This document shows positions 52,612-61,663 of a stretch of DNA of 64,000 nt, one piece after another (position 1 is the first letter of the stretch; the number at the start of each line of letters is the position of its first letter). The notes under the pieces were generated by a model, which saw only the letters and a program-made list of their open reading frames with translations, was not told where the DNA came from and made no database searches. The translations under genes and the position numbers were made by a program. The stretch is from Myxococcota bacterium (lineage in GTDB: Bacteria; Myxococcota_A; UBA9160; UBA4427). The stretch covers positions 23,671 through 87,670 of the forward strand of contig JASMLK010000126.1 of the NCBI GenBank assembly GCA_030748735.1, given 5' to 3'.

Positions 52612-54621
52612 ATGGTTCGGCAAACTCGCGTGTTGACGCTCGCTGGGATGGTCTGCGCGCTGCTGGTGGCCTGCTCGGGTGATGATTCCGACGTAGGCCC
52701 AGACCCCGGTGACGATTTGATGGGCGCGCTCGCGCGCGACGGCATCTTCGAAACCGATCATGCGCTGATCGATCGTCGGCCTTCCGCGGGCGTCGACCGC
52801 ATGCCGTATTTCGGTGACCTCCACGTACACACCACATATTCCTTCGACGCCTATGTCTTCGGTACGCGCGCGACGCCGTACGACGCGTATCGCTATGCGA
52901 AGGGCGCGCCTCTCATGCACCCGGGCGGCTTCGAGATGAAGCTCCGTCAGCCTCTCGACTTCTACGCGGTTACCGACCACGCGGTGTTTCTCGGCGTCGT
53001 CCCGGCTGCGGGCGACACCTCGACCGCCTTCTCGAAGCTCGACGTGGCGCGCCCCCTGAACGACATCAACGCTCCCGACAACTACGGGATCTCGAGTCTG
53101 AGAAAGCGGATGGCGTCGTTCGGTGGCTTCATCCCCAGGTTGACGGAAGCGATCGACAACGGTGAGATCGACCCCGACGTCGTGCTCGACATCACGCGTT
53201 CGGCGTGGAAGGACATCGTCGAAGCTGCGGAGCAGCACAACGACCCGGGTCGCTTCACGACCTTCGTGGCCTACGAATACACGTCGTCTGCGGACGATCG
53301 CGGCAATCTTCACCGCAACGTCGTCTTCAAGGGCGCCGCTCTCCTGCCCGCCGTTCCGTTTTCGCGCTTGCACTCGCGCGACCCGGAAGACCTCTGGGCC
53401 TGGATGGACGACTTGCGTGAGCAGGGCATCGAGAGTCTCGCGATCCCCCACAACTCGAACGGTTCGAACGGGCAGATGTTCAAGCTCGTCGATTGGGCGG
53501 GAGATCCGATCGACGACGACTACGCGAAGCGGCGCATTCGCAACGAGCCGATCGTCGAGATCACCCAGGTCAAGGGGACGTCGGAAACCCATCCCTCGCT
53601 TTCGACCCGCGACGAGTGGGCGGCCTTCGAAATCACGCCCTACCGCGTGGCCACGATGCTCGAGAGCGAACCGGCCGGCAGCTATGTGCGCGATGCGCTG
53701 AAGCGTGGCCTTGCCCTCGAGCGGCAGGGCATCACGAACCCGTACGCCTTCGGTTTCGTGGGGGCGAGCGATACCCACACGGGGGCGATCTCGGACGACG
53801 AATCCAACTTCTTCTCGAAGGTCGGCTTGCTCGACGCCTTGCCCGAACTGCGTGGTTCGGTTCCCCTCGATCTACTGCCCTCACTCGCGGTGAAGGTCCT
53901 GATCCCGCACATGCTGAAAGAGGTGGACGGCAACGACTACATCGAAAGCGCGACGCCCACGTACGGGGCGTCGGGCGTCACCGGGGTCTGGGCCGAAGCG
54001 AATACGCGCGAAGCGCTCTACGAAGCTTTTCGGCGCAAGGAGACCTTCGCTACGTCGGGACCGCGCATTCCGCTGCGCTTCTTCGCCGGGTACGGCCTCG
54101 ACGCGAGCATGCTCGAAAGTGCTTCGTCGATCGCCGATGCGTACGATCGCGGCGTCGCGATGGGGGGCGACCTCGAAGCCCAGTCGAACGACTCGCCCGG
54201 CTTCGTCGTCTGGGCCCTCGCAGACGCGCTGAGCGCCCCACTGCAGCGCTTGCAGATCATCAAGGGCTGGATCGACGCCGAAGGCGAAACCCACGAGCAG
54301 GTTTTCGACGTCGCATGCGCCGACGGTGGTGCTGTCGACCCTGCGACCCACCGCTGCCCCGACAACGGCGCACGCATCGACTTGGGCGACTGCAGCTATT
54401 CGCGCGACAAAGGCGACGCCCAGCTCAGTGCGCTGTGGCACGACCCCGATTTCGACGCGAGCGAACGCGCCTTCTACTACGCGCGCGTGCTCGAAAACCC
54501 GACCTGTCGTTGGTCTACCTGGGACGCGCTGCGAGCGGGTGTCGAGCCCCGCTCGGACCTCGCCAAGACCATCCAGGAACGTGCCTGGTCGTCACCGATC
54601 CAGCTTCACCCCGAGAGCTGA
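52612..54621 (+). CDS. DUF3604 lipoprotein, PHP-like metal-dependent protein
   Basis: 669 aa from the ATG at 52612, chosen because GGAGG lies 5 nt upstream and the product then begins with a lipoprotein leader (A-L-L-V-A-C-S). F-G-D-L-H-V-H-T-T-Y-S-F-D-A, V-T-D-H-A-V-F-L-G, I-P-H-N-S-N-G-S-N-G and G-A-S-D-T-H-T-G supply PHP-type metal ligands. DUF3604 proteins are anchored periplasmic hydrolase-like proteins of unknown substrate, common in marine and sterol-using bacteria. Full length. Confidence 0.9.
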   Translation: MVRQTRVLTLAGMVCALLVACSGDDSDVGPDPGDDLMGALARDGIFETDHALIDRRPSAGVDRMPYFGDLHVHTTYSFDAYVFGTRATPYDAYRYAKGAPLMHPGGFEMKLRQPLDFYAVTDHAVFLGVVPAAGDTSTAFSKLDVARPLNDINAPDNYGISSLRKRMASFGGFIPRLTEAIDNGEIDPDVVLDITRSAWKDIVEAAEQHNDPGRFTTFVAYEYTSSADDRGNLHRNVVFKGAALLPAVPFSRLHSRDPEDLWAWMDDLREQGIESLAIPHNSNGSNGQMFKLVDWAGDPIDDDYAKRRIRNEPIVEITQVKGTSETHPSLSTRDEWAAFEITPYRVATMLESEPAGSYVRDALKRGLALERQGITNPYAFGFVGASDTHTGAISDDESNFFSKVGLLDALPELRGSVPLDLLPSLAVKVLIPHMLKEVDGNDYIESATPTYGASGVTGVWAEANTREALYEAFRRKETFATSGPRIPLRFFAGYGLDASMLESASSIADAYDRGVAMGGDLEAQSNDSPGFVVWALADALSAPLQRLQIIKGWIDAEGETHEQVFDVACADGGAVDPATHRCPDNGARIDLGDCSYSRDKGDAQLSALWHDPDFDASERAFYYARVLENPTCRWSTWDALRAGVEPRSDLAKTIQERAWSSPIQLHPES

Positions 54622-54879
54622 GCATCGGTTCGTTCGGTTTCAGTCGCTGCGCGCGGCTCGGTCCCTGCACTTCGGGCCGCCTGCTGCGCGTGCCGAAGCA
54701 GACCAATGAAATCCCTGTCTTCAGGATGGGTCTTCAGCCCGGCGCGTGCGAGTTCGATTGCGCCCCCGAACCGCGCAAGGCGGTGGTGCTGTGCGATTCC
54801 GACCACTTTCACTTCTGCGACAATCTCGAACAGACCCACGATCTGTTTCGGAAGATGGGTCCCGCCATGTTGGGCAGCG

Positions 54880-55419
54880 CAGCGGGCAATCAAGGTCTCC
54901 ACTGCCGAATGGCTCGAGCAACAGACCACACCGCTCGCGGGTGTCTTCATCACGCACATTCATCTCGATCACGTGATGGGGTTGCCCGATGTTCCGGCCA
55001 ACACACCCATCTACACCGGGCCGGGTGAACCGGCTGCCAAGCAGTTCTTGAATCTCTTTACGCGCGGGTCGATCGACCGCCAGTTCGAAGGCAAGGGGCC
55101 GCTGCGCGAATGGGCCTTCGCGGGTGACGCGGGCGGTCGCTTCGAAGGGGTCGTCGACGTCTTCGGCGACGGTTCGGTTTGGGCGTTGCACGTACCCGGC
55201 CACACACCGGGCAGCACGGCTTTCCTGGTTCGCACGCCCGATGGGCCCCATCTATTGATCGGCGACGTGACCCATACACGCTGGGGTTGGGAAAACGGCG
55301 TCGAACCCGGGAGCTTCTCCCACGACCCGCCGGCGAGTGCCGTGAGCCTCGAAAAGCTCAAAGCGCTGGCCGACGAAGTGGAAGGGATCGAAGTGCACCC
55401 CGGGCATCAGAGCCTGTAG
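54880..55419 (+). pseudogene. metallo-beta-lactamase-fold hydrolase lacking its N-terminus
   Basis: The intact part carries T-H-I-H-L-D-H (zinc motif), V-P-G-H-T-P-G-S-T, L-I-G-D-V-T-H-T and V-H-P-G-H near the end. The same frame upstream, back to an ATG at 54706, has no protein-like character and lacks the D-T-G strand expected at the start. Another frame (54690-54890) looks more coding-like but does not resemble this family. Either a frameshift near 54880 or loss of the 5' end; no good start codon precedes the zinc motif. Confidence 0.6.
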
Positions 55420-55435
55420 TGCATGACCAGGCCGT

Positions 55436-56389
55436 CTAGAGCGACGCCAACCACTCGTCGTCCGAGCCTTCAGGCACGTCTTCGAAGAGCACTGTGCTGA
55501 GGTAGCGCTCGCCCGTGTCCGGGAGCATGACGAGAATGGTCGAACCCTTCTCCGCCTTGGCAGCGACCTGCAGACCCGCCGCAAAGGTCGCACCCGAAGA
55601 GATGCCGCAAAAGATGCCTTCTTCGCTGGCCAACCGCTTCGAGCACGCGATGGCTTCGTCGTCCGTCACGGGTAGGAGTTCGTCGTAGACTTTGGGGTCG
55701 AGCACGTCAGGCAGGAAGTCCGGCGTCCAACCCTGGATCTTGTGCGGCTGCCATTCGGCACCGCCCAGAAGCGACGCACCTTCCGGTTCGGTCGCGATGA
55801 TGCGCACCTCGGGGCGCGCCTGCTTGATGGTCGAACCCGCACCCGTCAACGTTCCGCCAGTCCCCCAACCCGTGACCCAGTAATCGAGTCGCCGGTTCGC
55901 GAAGTCGCGCAGGATCTCGGGGCCGGTGGTCATGCGGTGATAGGCGGGGTTGGCCTGGTTTTCGAACTGGCTCGCGAGGAACCAGCCGTGCTTCTCCGCG
56001 AGCTCTTCGGCCTTCTTCACCATGCCGGTGCCGCGCTCGGCGGCGGGGGTGAGGATCACCTTGGCACCGAGGGCGCGCATGATCTTGCGGCGCTCGATCG
56101 AAAAGCTCTCGGCCATGGTGGCGACGAACTTGTAACCGCGTGCGGCTGCAACCATGGCGAGCGCGATACCGGTGTTGCCCGACGTGGCCTCGACGATCGT
56201 CTGGCCGGGCTTCAACACGCCGCGGCGTTCGGCATCCGTCACGATCGCGTAGGCGAGGCGGTCCTTTACCGACGACAGCGGATTGAAGGATTCGAGCTTC
56301 ACGAACATGTCGACGCCTTCAGGGGCGATGCGCTTCACGCGCACGACGGGGGTGTTGCCGATGGTGTCGAGGATGTTGTCGTAGATCAT
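55436..56389 (-). CDS. cysK: cysteine synthase A (O-acetylserine sulfhydrylase)
   Basis: 317 aa PLP enzyme that makes cysteine from O-acetylserine and sulfide. P-L-S-S-V-K42-D-R-L-A holds the PLP lysine, E-A-T-S-G-N-T-G-I binds the substrate carboxylate, and G-T-G-G-T-L-T-G grips the phosphate. Starts I-Y-D-N-I-L-D-T-I-G-N-T-P-V-V, as usual. Single gene, convergent with the metallo-beta-lactamase remnant. Confidence 0.97.
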   Translation of the reverse strand: MIYDNILDTIGNTPVVRVKRIAPEGVDMFVKLESFNPLSSVKDRLAYAIVTDAERRGVLKPGQTIVEATSGNTGIALAMVAAARGYKFVATMAESFSIERRKIMRALGAKVILTPAAERGTGMVKKAEELAEKHGWFLASQFENQANPAYHRMTTGPEILRDFANRRLDYWVTGWGTGGTLTGAGSTIKQARPEVRIIATEPEGASLLGGAEWQPHKIQGWTPDFLPDVLDPKVYDELLPVTDDEAIACSKRLASEEGIFCGISSGATFAAGLQVAAKAEKGSTILVMLPDTGERYLSTVLFEDVPEGSDDEWLASL

Positions 56390-56731
56390 TTGGGGGGGGC
56401 TCCGTGTTCGAAGTTCGCGCTGGGCGGCGCGTGGTTTCGGGTCGATGCGTGGTTCGAGTCCGGCTCGAGGTCGTTCGGGCGCACCTCGCCGGGCGGGGCG
56501 CTGTCCGATCGGGAGGGCAGCGAACCATAGCCCGCCGATTTCGGGTCATGTGGGCGGGCAATGGAGGCCCCGGCGCAAGCCAAAGTGCGGTCGAGCACGC
56601 GCTTCCTCCCGCTTTGCGCGCTCGCGTACTCGCCTGTTCGCTTGTGTGACCGACACGCTCGAAATGTCGAGCTGTCTCGACCATGTCGGTACACCGCGCG
56701 AATGGTACGCACGTTGCTTTCCGAGGTCTCC

Positions 56732-57262
56732 ATGCGTTTCCTTCTCGTCGAAGACGATCCCTCCCATGCGGCGCTGATGCGCGGTCAGCTGAAACGAATG
56801 AAGGCTGAGGTCCTTCACGTCGAAACGGTTTCGCAAGCGATCCATGCGCTCACAGGCGATGCCGGCTTCGATCTCGTTTTGCTCGATCAACGACTCCCGG
56901 ACGGACGAGGCTTCGAAGTTCACGACTGGTTGCGCGCGCGTGGTCTCGTGCTGCCCGTGATCTTCGTGACCGCCGAAAGCGAGACGGACCAGGTCATCCG
57001 CGCGTCGCGAGACGGTGCGCAAGGCTATGTCGTCAAACGACCCGGCTACCTCGTGCAGCTCGAAGCGGAGATTGCGCGGGCGCTCCACGGGGAGCGAGAG
57101 GTGCGCGCATCGACGCGTGCGCAGTTCGAAGAGGCCGAACGACGCAAGCTCACAGCAGCCCTTGCGCGCCATGAATGGAATGTCTCGGCAACGGCTCGTG
57201 CGCTTGGCATCGGGCGCGGAAAGTTGCGCAGCCGAATGAGGGCGCTGGACATCGAGGGGTAG
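56732..57262 (+). CDS. response regulator: receiver plus Fis-type HTH
   Basis: 176 aa. Receiver domain: acidic pocket E7/D8/D9, phospho-acceptor D52 in L-L-D-Q-R-L-P-D-G, T-A in F-V-T-A-E-S, and K in V-V-K-R-P. The C-terminal 45 residues (L-T-A-A-L-A-R-H-E-W-N-V-S-A-T-A-R-A-L-G-I-G-R-G-K-L) are a Fis-like HTH. No AAA+ domain lies between them. GAGGT precedes the ATG. The sigma54 activator 124 nt downstream supplies that domain, so the pair resembles a split NtrC. No kinase gene is adjacent. Confidence 0.93.
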   Translation: MRFLLVEDDPSHAALMRGQLKRMKAEVLHVETVSQAIHALTGDAGFDLVLLDQRLPDGRGFEVHDWLRARGLVLPVIFVTAESETDQVIRASRDGAQGYVVKRPGYLVQLEAEIARALHGEREVRASTRAQFEEAERRKLTAALARHEWNVSATARALGIGRGKLRSRMRALDIEG

Positions 57263-57386
57263 GGCGTGCGGTCGCCTGACCCGCGTGTTCGGCCAACCTC
57301 GGCCGACGTCGGAGGACGGCTGACCGATCCGCAGGGAGTCGTGGTACAAGTGAGAGACCCCCCCCTCACCGATCGGATCGGATTTC

Positions 57387-58418
57387 ATGACACCCCTTGC
57401 TGCTGCAACTCTCACTTCTCCCCTACGCGTTGCGGATTCGTCCAGGGCTTCTCCCGCGCCCGCGTACGACCCGGCCGCCAGCGCACCGCTCACCTGTGCA
57501 GGGCTCCTGGTGGGTTCGTCGCGGGGCATGCGGGACGTTCGCGTTCGCATCGCGCGGTGTGCTTCCCGCGATGTCCCGGTCCTCGTCACCGGCGAAACGG
57601 GGACGGGCAAGGAACTCGTCGCGCGATCGGTCCACCTGCAGAGTGACCGCGCAAGAGAACCCTTCGTGGCGGTGAACTGCGCGGCCATCGCGGCCCCCTT
57701 GTTCGAAAGCGAAGTCTTCGGTGCACAGCGCGGCGCCTATACGGGTGCCACGCGCGATCGACCCGGCCTCGTCGCGGCCGCGGGTAGCGGGACCCTGTTC
57801 CTGGACGAAGTCGGTGAACTCGCCCTCGACGCCCAGGCGAAGCTCTTGCGTCTGCTCGACGCCCAGCACTATCGACCGGTCGGCGACCCGCGTGAGCACC
57901 GCTCTCAGGCCCGGATCATCGCCGCCACCAACCGCGACCTATGCGGTGAAGTCGAAAAGGGGAACTTCCGTCGAGACCTCTTCTATCGCCTCGACGTGGC
58001 GAACATCCACATGCCGGCGCTGCGCGAACGCATTTCGGATCTGCCGCTTCTCGTGGACCACTTTCTCGAGAGAGCCGCCGACGAATTCGGGCACCGCAAG
58101 GCATCGCGGGCTGCTCTCGAAGCGCTGAGTCTGTACGAGTGGCCCGGCAACGTGCGCGAACTCGAACACGTCGTGACGCGTACCCTCATGTGGGACGACG
58201 CATTCGAGATCGAAGCGTTCGACGTCCGCGTGAAGCAGCGTCCAGTCGAAGGCCGTTGCGCGGCGGGACGTGCGCAGCTGCAGTGGAGCGAAGCGGTGCG
58301 GGTCTTGCGGACCCATCGCGGGCGTTTGTCGCCGAGTGCCGAGCAACTGGGGGTGAGTGTGCGGACACTGCAGCGACGCATGCGCGAGCTGGGCATGAAC
58401 GCCCGGGACTTTCGCTAG
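57387..58418 (+). CDS. sigma54-dependent activator without receiver domain
   Basis: 343 aa: AAA+ domain and Fis-type HTH. Walker A G-E-T-G-T-G-K-E (69-76), sigma54-contact loop G-A-Y-T-G-A (116-121, the Tyr form of GAFTGA), Walker B T-L-F-L-D-E-V-G-E-L, R-fingers in F-R-R-D-L-F-Y-R-L, and W-P-G-N-V-R-E-L. The HTH (S-A-E-Q-L-G-V-S-V-R-T-L-Q-R-R-M) is at the C-terminus. The first 45 residues are low-complexity and hold no sensor domain, so control must come from another protein, plausibly the upstream receiver protein. Confidence 0.93.
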   Translation: MTPLAAATLTSPLRVADSSRASPAPAYDPAASAPLTCAGLLVGSSRGMRDVRVRIARCASRDVPVLVTGETGTGKELVARSVHLQSDRAREPFVAVNCAAIAAPLFESEVFGAQRGAYTGATRDRPGLVAAAGSGTLFLDEVGELALDAQAKLLRLLDAQHYRPVGDPREHRSQARIIAATNRDLCGEVEKGNFRRDLFYRLDVANIHMPALRERISDLPLLVDHFLERAADEFGHRKASRAALEALSLYEWPGNVRELEHVVTRTLMWDDAFEIEAFDVRVKQRPVEGRCAAGRAQLQWSEAVRVLRTHRGRLSPSAEQLGVSVRTLQRRMRELGMNARDFR

Positions 58419-58454
58419 CGCATCTCGACTGCGATGGGTCGAGGTTCCATGCGC
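58418..58454. terminator. two-part hairpin between convergent genes
   Basis: GCGCAT-CTCGAC (58418-58429) pairs with GTCGAG (58438-58443), a 5-nt bulge, then ATGCGC (58449-58454). It starts at the stop codon of the sigma54 activator and ends 6 bp before the convergent SDR stop. No T-run, so efficiency is uncertain. Confidence 0.4.
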
Positions 58455-58460
58455 AGCGTT

Positions 58461-59312
58461 TCAGGGTAGCTGCGCACCGGTCGCTCGTTGGGCGGTCTGC
58501 CAGAGGCGCTCGCTCAAGGCTTCGTCGAAATCGAGCGGGTCCGGGCGGTGTTTGCGCGAGCGGTAGTAGCCACCGCTGCGGTCGTGAAGGTTGGGATCGG
58601 TAGCCAGCATCATGGCCGTGCGTGCCGCACGGTCGGCGCTCGGAAACAGGTACTTGATCATCGGGCGCGCGAGGCTGTAGAGCAGGCCCGGGTTGTTGGC
58701 TCCGATGTTCGACGCCACGGGTCCCGGGTCCACTGCATTCGCCGTCACCCCCGTACCCGCCGTGCGTTTGGCGAGTTCGTGGGTGAAGTAGACGACCGCG
58801 AGCTTCGAGCGCGAATAGGCATTCGCGGTCGAATACGGTTCGAGGGCGAGATCATCGAGGTCGAGTCTGCCGATCTTGTACGTATCCGAAGATACGTTGA
58901 TGACCCGTGCGGGTGCGCTCTCGACGAGCCGTGGCCACAAGCGACAGGTCAGCTGGAACATCGCGTAGAAGTTCACCGCAAGAACGAGTTCGTGGCCGTC
59001 CCGGCTCTCTTGTCGGTCCAGACTCACGAGGCCCGCGTTGTTGACGAGGATGTCGAGGGGGCGTCCGCTGGCGAGGTATTCGCTCGCGGCGGCGTCGATC
59101 GAATCGCGTGAGGCGAAGTCGGCGAGCAGGACGTCCGGTCGCTTACCGCCCGTGAGTTCTGCGATCTCGTCCTGCACGACCGCGCATTTCTCGCGGTTGC
59201 GACCGTGGATGACGACATCGGCGCCGGCGCCTGCGAGTTGACGCGCGACTGCGCGGCCGTGGCCATCGGTTGCGCCGGTGACGAGACAGGTCTTGCCCTC
59301 GAGTTCGCTCAT
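58461..59312 (-). CDS. SDR oxidoreductase (retinol-dehydrogenase-like)
   Basis: 283 aa NAD(P)-dependent short-chain dehydrogenase. Cofactor motif T-G-A-T-D-G-H-G (12-19), N-N-A-G (91-94), catalytic Y166-S-R-S-K170. Sequence like W-P-R-L-V-E-S-A-P-A-R-V-I-N-V-S-S and Y-S-R-S-K-L-A is typical of the RDH11-14/WWOX-like subgroup that handles lipophilic alcohols. ATGA overlap with the sulfotransferase gene shows translational coupling. Confidence 0.93.
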   Translation of the reverse strand: MSELEGKTCLVTGATDGHGRAVARQLAGAGADVVIHGRNREKCAVVQDEIAELTGGKRPDVLLADFASRDSIDAAASEYLASGRPLDILVNNAGLVSLDRQESRDGHELVLAVNFYAMFQLTCRLWPRLVESAPARVINVSSDTYKIGRLDLDDLALEPYSTANAYSRSKLAVVYFTHELAKRTAGTGVTANAVDPGPVASNIGANNPGLLYSLARPMIKYLFPSADRAARTAMMLATDPNLHDRSGGYYRSRKHRPDPLDFDEALSERLWQTAQRATGAQLP

Positions 59313-60547
59313 GGTTCGACGGGGACTCCGTAGCGTTCGCGATAGGTGTGGAAGTGCTGGTCGAGTTCTGCCCGATCGAGACCGAAGTCTTCGAGGTGAT
59401 ACTCGTGCACGCCGTGCCTGGTCTGGCGGTTGTTCTCACGCCATTGCTGCATGCTGGCTTCGGTCTGTGGCGTGAGTTCGAGGCCGATGAAGTCGTAGAC
59501 GCGCCGCACCTGCTTGATCGGATCGGCGACGACGTCCTGATACAGCACGTCGAGAAAGGCGTCGCGAGGTAACCGCTCACGCGCCGCCATCGACCGCTCG
59601 ACAGCGCGTATGGCCTTCGCTCGAAACTGCTGTCCAACCTCCAGCACATCGACGCGGTCACTGAACATGGCCCGCGAGTGGGCCATCATGCTGCAAAAGC
59701 TCGCCACCGTGCGTGCCGGGTCGCGATGGGTGATCACCACCTTCGCGTCGGGAAACACCGCGAACAACTCGTCGAGGTACTCGAGGTGGTGTGGCGTCTT
59801 GCCGAGCCAACGCCCCGGACGCTGCCACAGCAAGAGCTGGATCAGCCGCTTCATGTATTGGTAGGCGGGGAGCTGGTCGACTTCGCAGAACCACTGCTGG
59901 TAGCTCGGTGCGCGCGCGATGGCGTCGATCGCGGGGCTCACGAAGGTGATGTCGAGCAGGTGGATGTCTTCTTCGGGCTCTTCCGCTTCGACGGGATGGA
60001 TCGCGAAGAGGTCGGGCGATAGATAACGCAGCGCCTTTTCGGCCGTTTCGGCCAGCCGAATGCGGGGGTCGCGGCCGCGCTTGTCGAAGCGCTCGGGAAA
60101 GGGCGCGGGATTCAATCCTTCCCAGGCGGGCATCGACCGCAGGGCCGGTTCGCAGGTAAGAAGCCGCTGCAGCATCGTGGTCCCGGTTCGCTGCAGGCCG
60201 ACGACGAAGACCGGGTTGCTGACGGGCGTCTCTTCGATCTCGGGATGGCGGAGGCTCAGGTCTTCGAGGCGCAGCCGATTGACGAGCGCGCGCACGAGGC
60301 TCTCGCGGATCGTCACGCGACCGAGGGGGTGCAGGTCTCCCTCGCGCTCGAGCGATTCGAGCATGATGCCCATCGGGTCGCGAAACGATTCGTCGATGAA
60401 GTCGTCGAGCCCGGCCGAGCGCTGCGCAGCACGGACGAGCGACGCCTCGTCGAGGGAAACGCGACCGATGCCGAGCTTCGAAGCGGCGCGCCAGAGCGCG
60501 AGAGCCGCACGCACGGGCAATGGAAAGGGCTTGATCTCGAAACTCAC
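59309..60547 (-). CDS. sulfotransferase family protein
   Basis: 412 aa from a GTG at 60547 that overlaps the upstream stop (GTGA); longer frames only shadow the DUF1214 gene. The PAPS 5'-phosphosulfate loop V-G-L-Q-R-T-G-T-T lies at about 116-124, and V-V-I-T-H-R-D-P-A-R-T-V-A-S binds the 3'-phosphate. It would transfer sulfate from PAPS to an alcohol, perhaps a lipid or sterol. Coupled to SDR and DUF1214 genes. Confidence 0.9.
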   Translation of the reverse strand: MSFEIKPFPLPVRAALALWRAASKLGIGRVSLDEASLVRAAQRSAGLDDFIDESFRDPMGIMLESLEREGDLHPLGRVTIRESLVRALVNRLRLEDLSLRHPEIEETPVSNPVFVVGLQRTGTTMLQRLLTCEPALRSMPAWEGLNPAPFPERFDKRGRDPRIRLAETAEKALRYLSPDLFAIHPVEAEEPEEDIHLLDITFVSPAIDAIARAPSYQQWFCEVDQLPAYQYMKRLIQLLLWQRPGRWLGKTPHHLEYLDELFAVFPDAKVVITHRDPARTVASFCSMMAHSRAMFSDRVDVLEVGQQFRAKAIRAVERSMAARERLPRDAFLDVLYQDVVADPIKQVRRVYDFIGLELTPQTEASMQQWRENNRQTRHGVHEYHLEDFGLDRAELDQHFHTYRERYGVPVEP

Positions 60548-61650
60548 GCGATCTCCGATCGCTTGACGACCCGGCAACGCGGCTGCGGGTGACGCTGCGC
60601 GCGAATCCAGCGGAAGCACATGGTGCCGCGGTCGTGTCCGGCCGTTTCGATCCAGTTGGGAACGCCGGGGTCTTCGTGCGCAACGACGATGCGAACCGAA
60701 CCGTCGTCGCGATAGACCGCCGTGTGCTGGTTCACGTGCACGCGGTGGAAGCGGTAGTCGAGGCTCTCCATCCAGTGGTTGTCGAGCTGGAAGTTCCAGG
60801 CGTCACACGGCGGGGGCTCGGCTTCGATCACGAGTGCCTCTTCGGGGCCGAGTGCCCAGTAAGAGTGGTAGTAACAGATGTTCGGGTCGCCGCCGGCGCC
60901 CATCGAAACCGAGTCGTCGAACTTCGGCAGCTCGTTCGTGTGCGACTCGAAGCCGTGCGCCCAGTTCGAAAACAGTGCGGCGCACGACACCACGAGTCCA
61001 CTCGCTTGTTCGAGGCCGCCGTGCATGGCTTCGGGGGTCAAGGGCTCGGGGTGGGCATCGCCGCCGACGCGCTCGATCGTGAGCGCGGCCGGGACTTCGC
61101 TCGAACGGTCCGCAAAGGTCTGACGCACGATCAACGCGGTCGTGTTCTTCGTCATGCGAAGCCAGTTGCCGGGGCGTTCGTCGCAGCTCACGTGGACTTC
61201 GAAGCGACCTTCTTCGTCGGTTTCGATGTCACTCGCATCGAGATGACCGCCTTGCTCCGAATCGCCGCTGCTGGCCACGCCCGCGCTCTGGGTCGCAAAG
61301 TCGAGGTAGTGGATCGTGCCCCGCTGGCCCGTGATCTTGTATTCGAACTCGCCGCTGATCGTTGCGTGCTGGTAGTAGTTGTCGGGATTGTCCGCACCGA
61401 TCTTCGCCGTTTCGTGCACGGGGCGATGAAGCGCCGGTGCGCGCGGGTCGGCGTACTCGACGAAGGTCTCGAGCGCCGCGCGCGTGAGGCGGGTCAGGTA
61501 GCGGTAGCCCTCGGCCCGATCGAGCGGCGAATCGGGTTGGTCGTCCGCCAGGATGGTCTTGCCCGCAGCCTTGAGGGTTTCGCAAAACGCCTCCCACGAT
61601 TCGCCGCTCATGAGCTTTTCGTGGGCGTCGCTTGTCTTCGTCGTCGACAT
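60544..61650 (-). CDS. DUF1214 domain protein
   Basis: 368 aa. N-P-D-N-Y-Y-Q-H-A-T-I-S-G-E-F-E-Y-K-I-T-G, W-L-R-M-T-K-N-T-T-A-L-I-V-R-Q-T-F, C-D-A-W-N-F-Q-L-D-N-H-W-M-E-S-L-D-Y and P-G-V-P-N-W-I-E-T-A-G follow the DUF1214 layout with beta-rich repeats. No signal peptide is seen. AGGAGA precedes the ATG. Unknown function; the family is frequent in sterol- and hydrocarbon-degrading genomes. Coupled by GTGA to the sulfotransferase. Confidence 0.88.
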   Translation of the reverse strand: MSTTKTSDAHEKLMSGESWEAFCETLKAAGKTILADDQPDSPLDRAEGYRYLTRLTRAALETFVEYADPRAPALHRPVHETAKIGADNPDNYYQHATISGEFEYKITGQRGTIHYLDFATQSAGVASSGDSEQGGHLDASDIETDEEGRFEVHVSCDERPGNWLRMTKNTTALIVRQTFADRSSEVPAALTIERVGGDAHPEPLTPEAMHGGLEQASGLVVSCAALFSNWAHGFESHTNELPKFDDSVSMGAGGDPNICYYHSYWALGPEEALVIEAEPPPCDAWNFQLDNHWMESLDYRFHRVHVNQHTAVYRDDGSVRIVVAHEDPGVPNWIETAGHDRGTMCFRWIRAQRHPQPRCRVVKRSEIA

Positions 61651-61663
61651 GGTTTCTCCTGTT

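Noticed and set aside
50622..52745. 707-codon minus-strand frame
   Set aside because: Mirror of the TonB receptor codons; no signal peptide or recognisable domain.
54606..54959. 117-codon minus-strand frame with protein-like look
   Set aside because: Codons are exact complements of a plus frame with better third-position GC; no start site or family match, so left unannotated.
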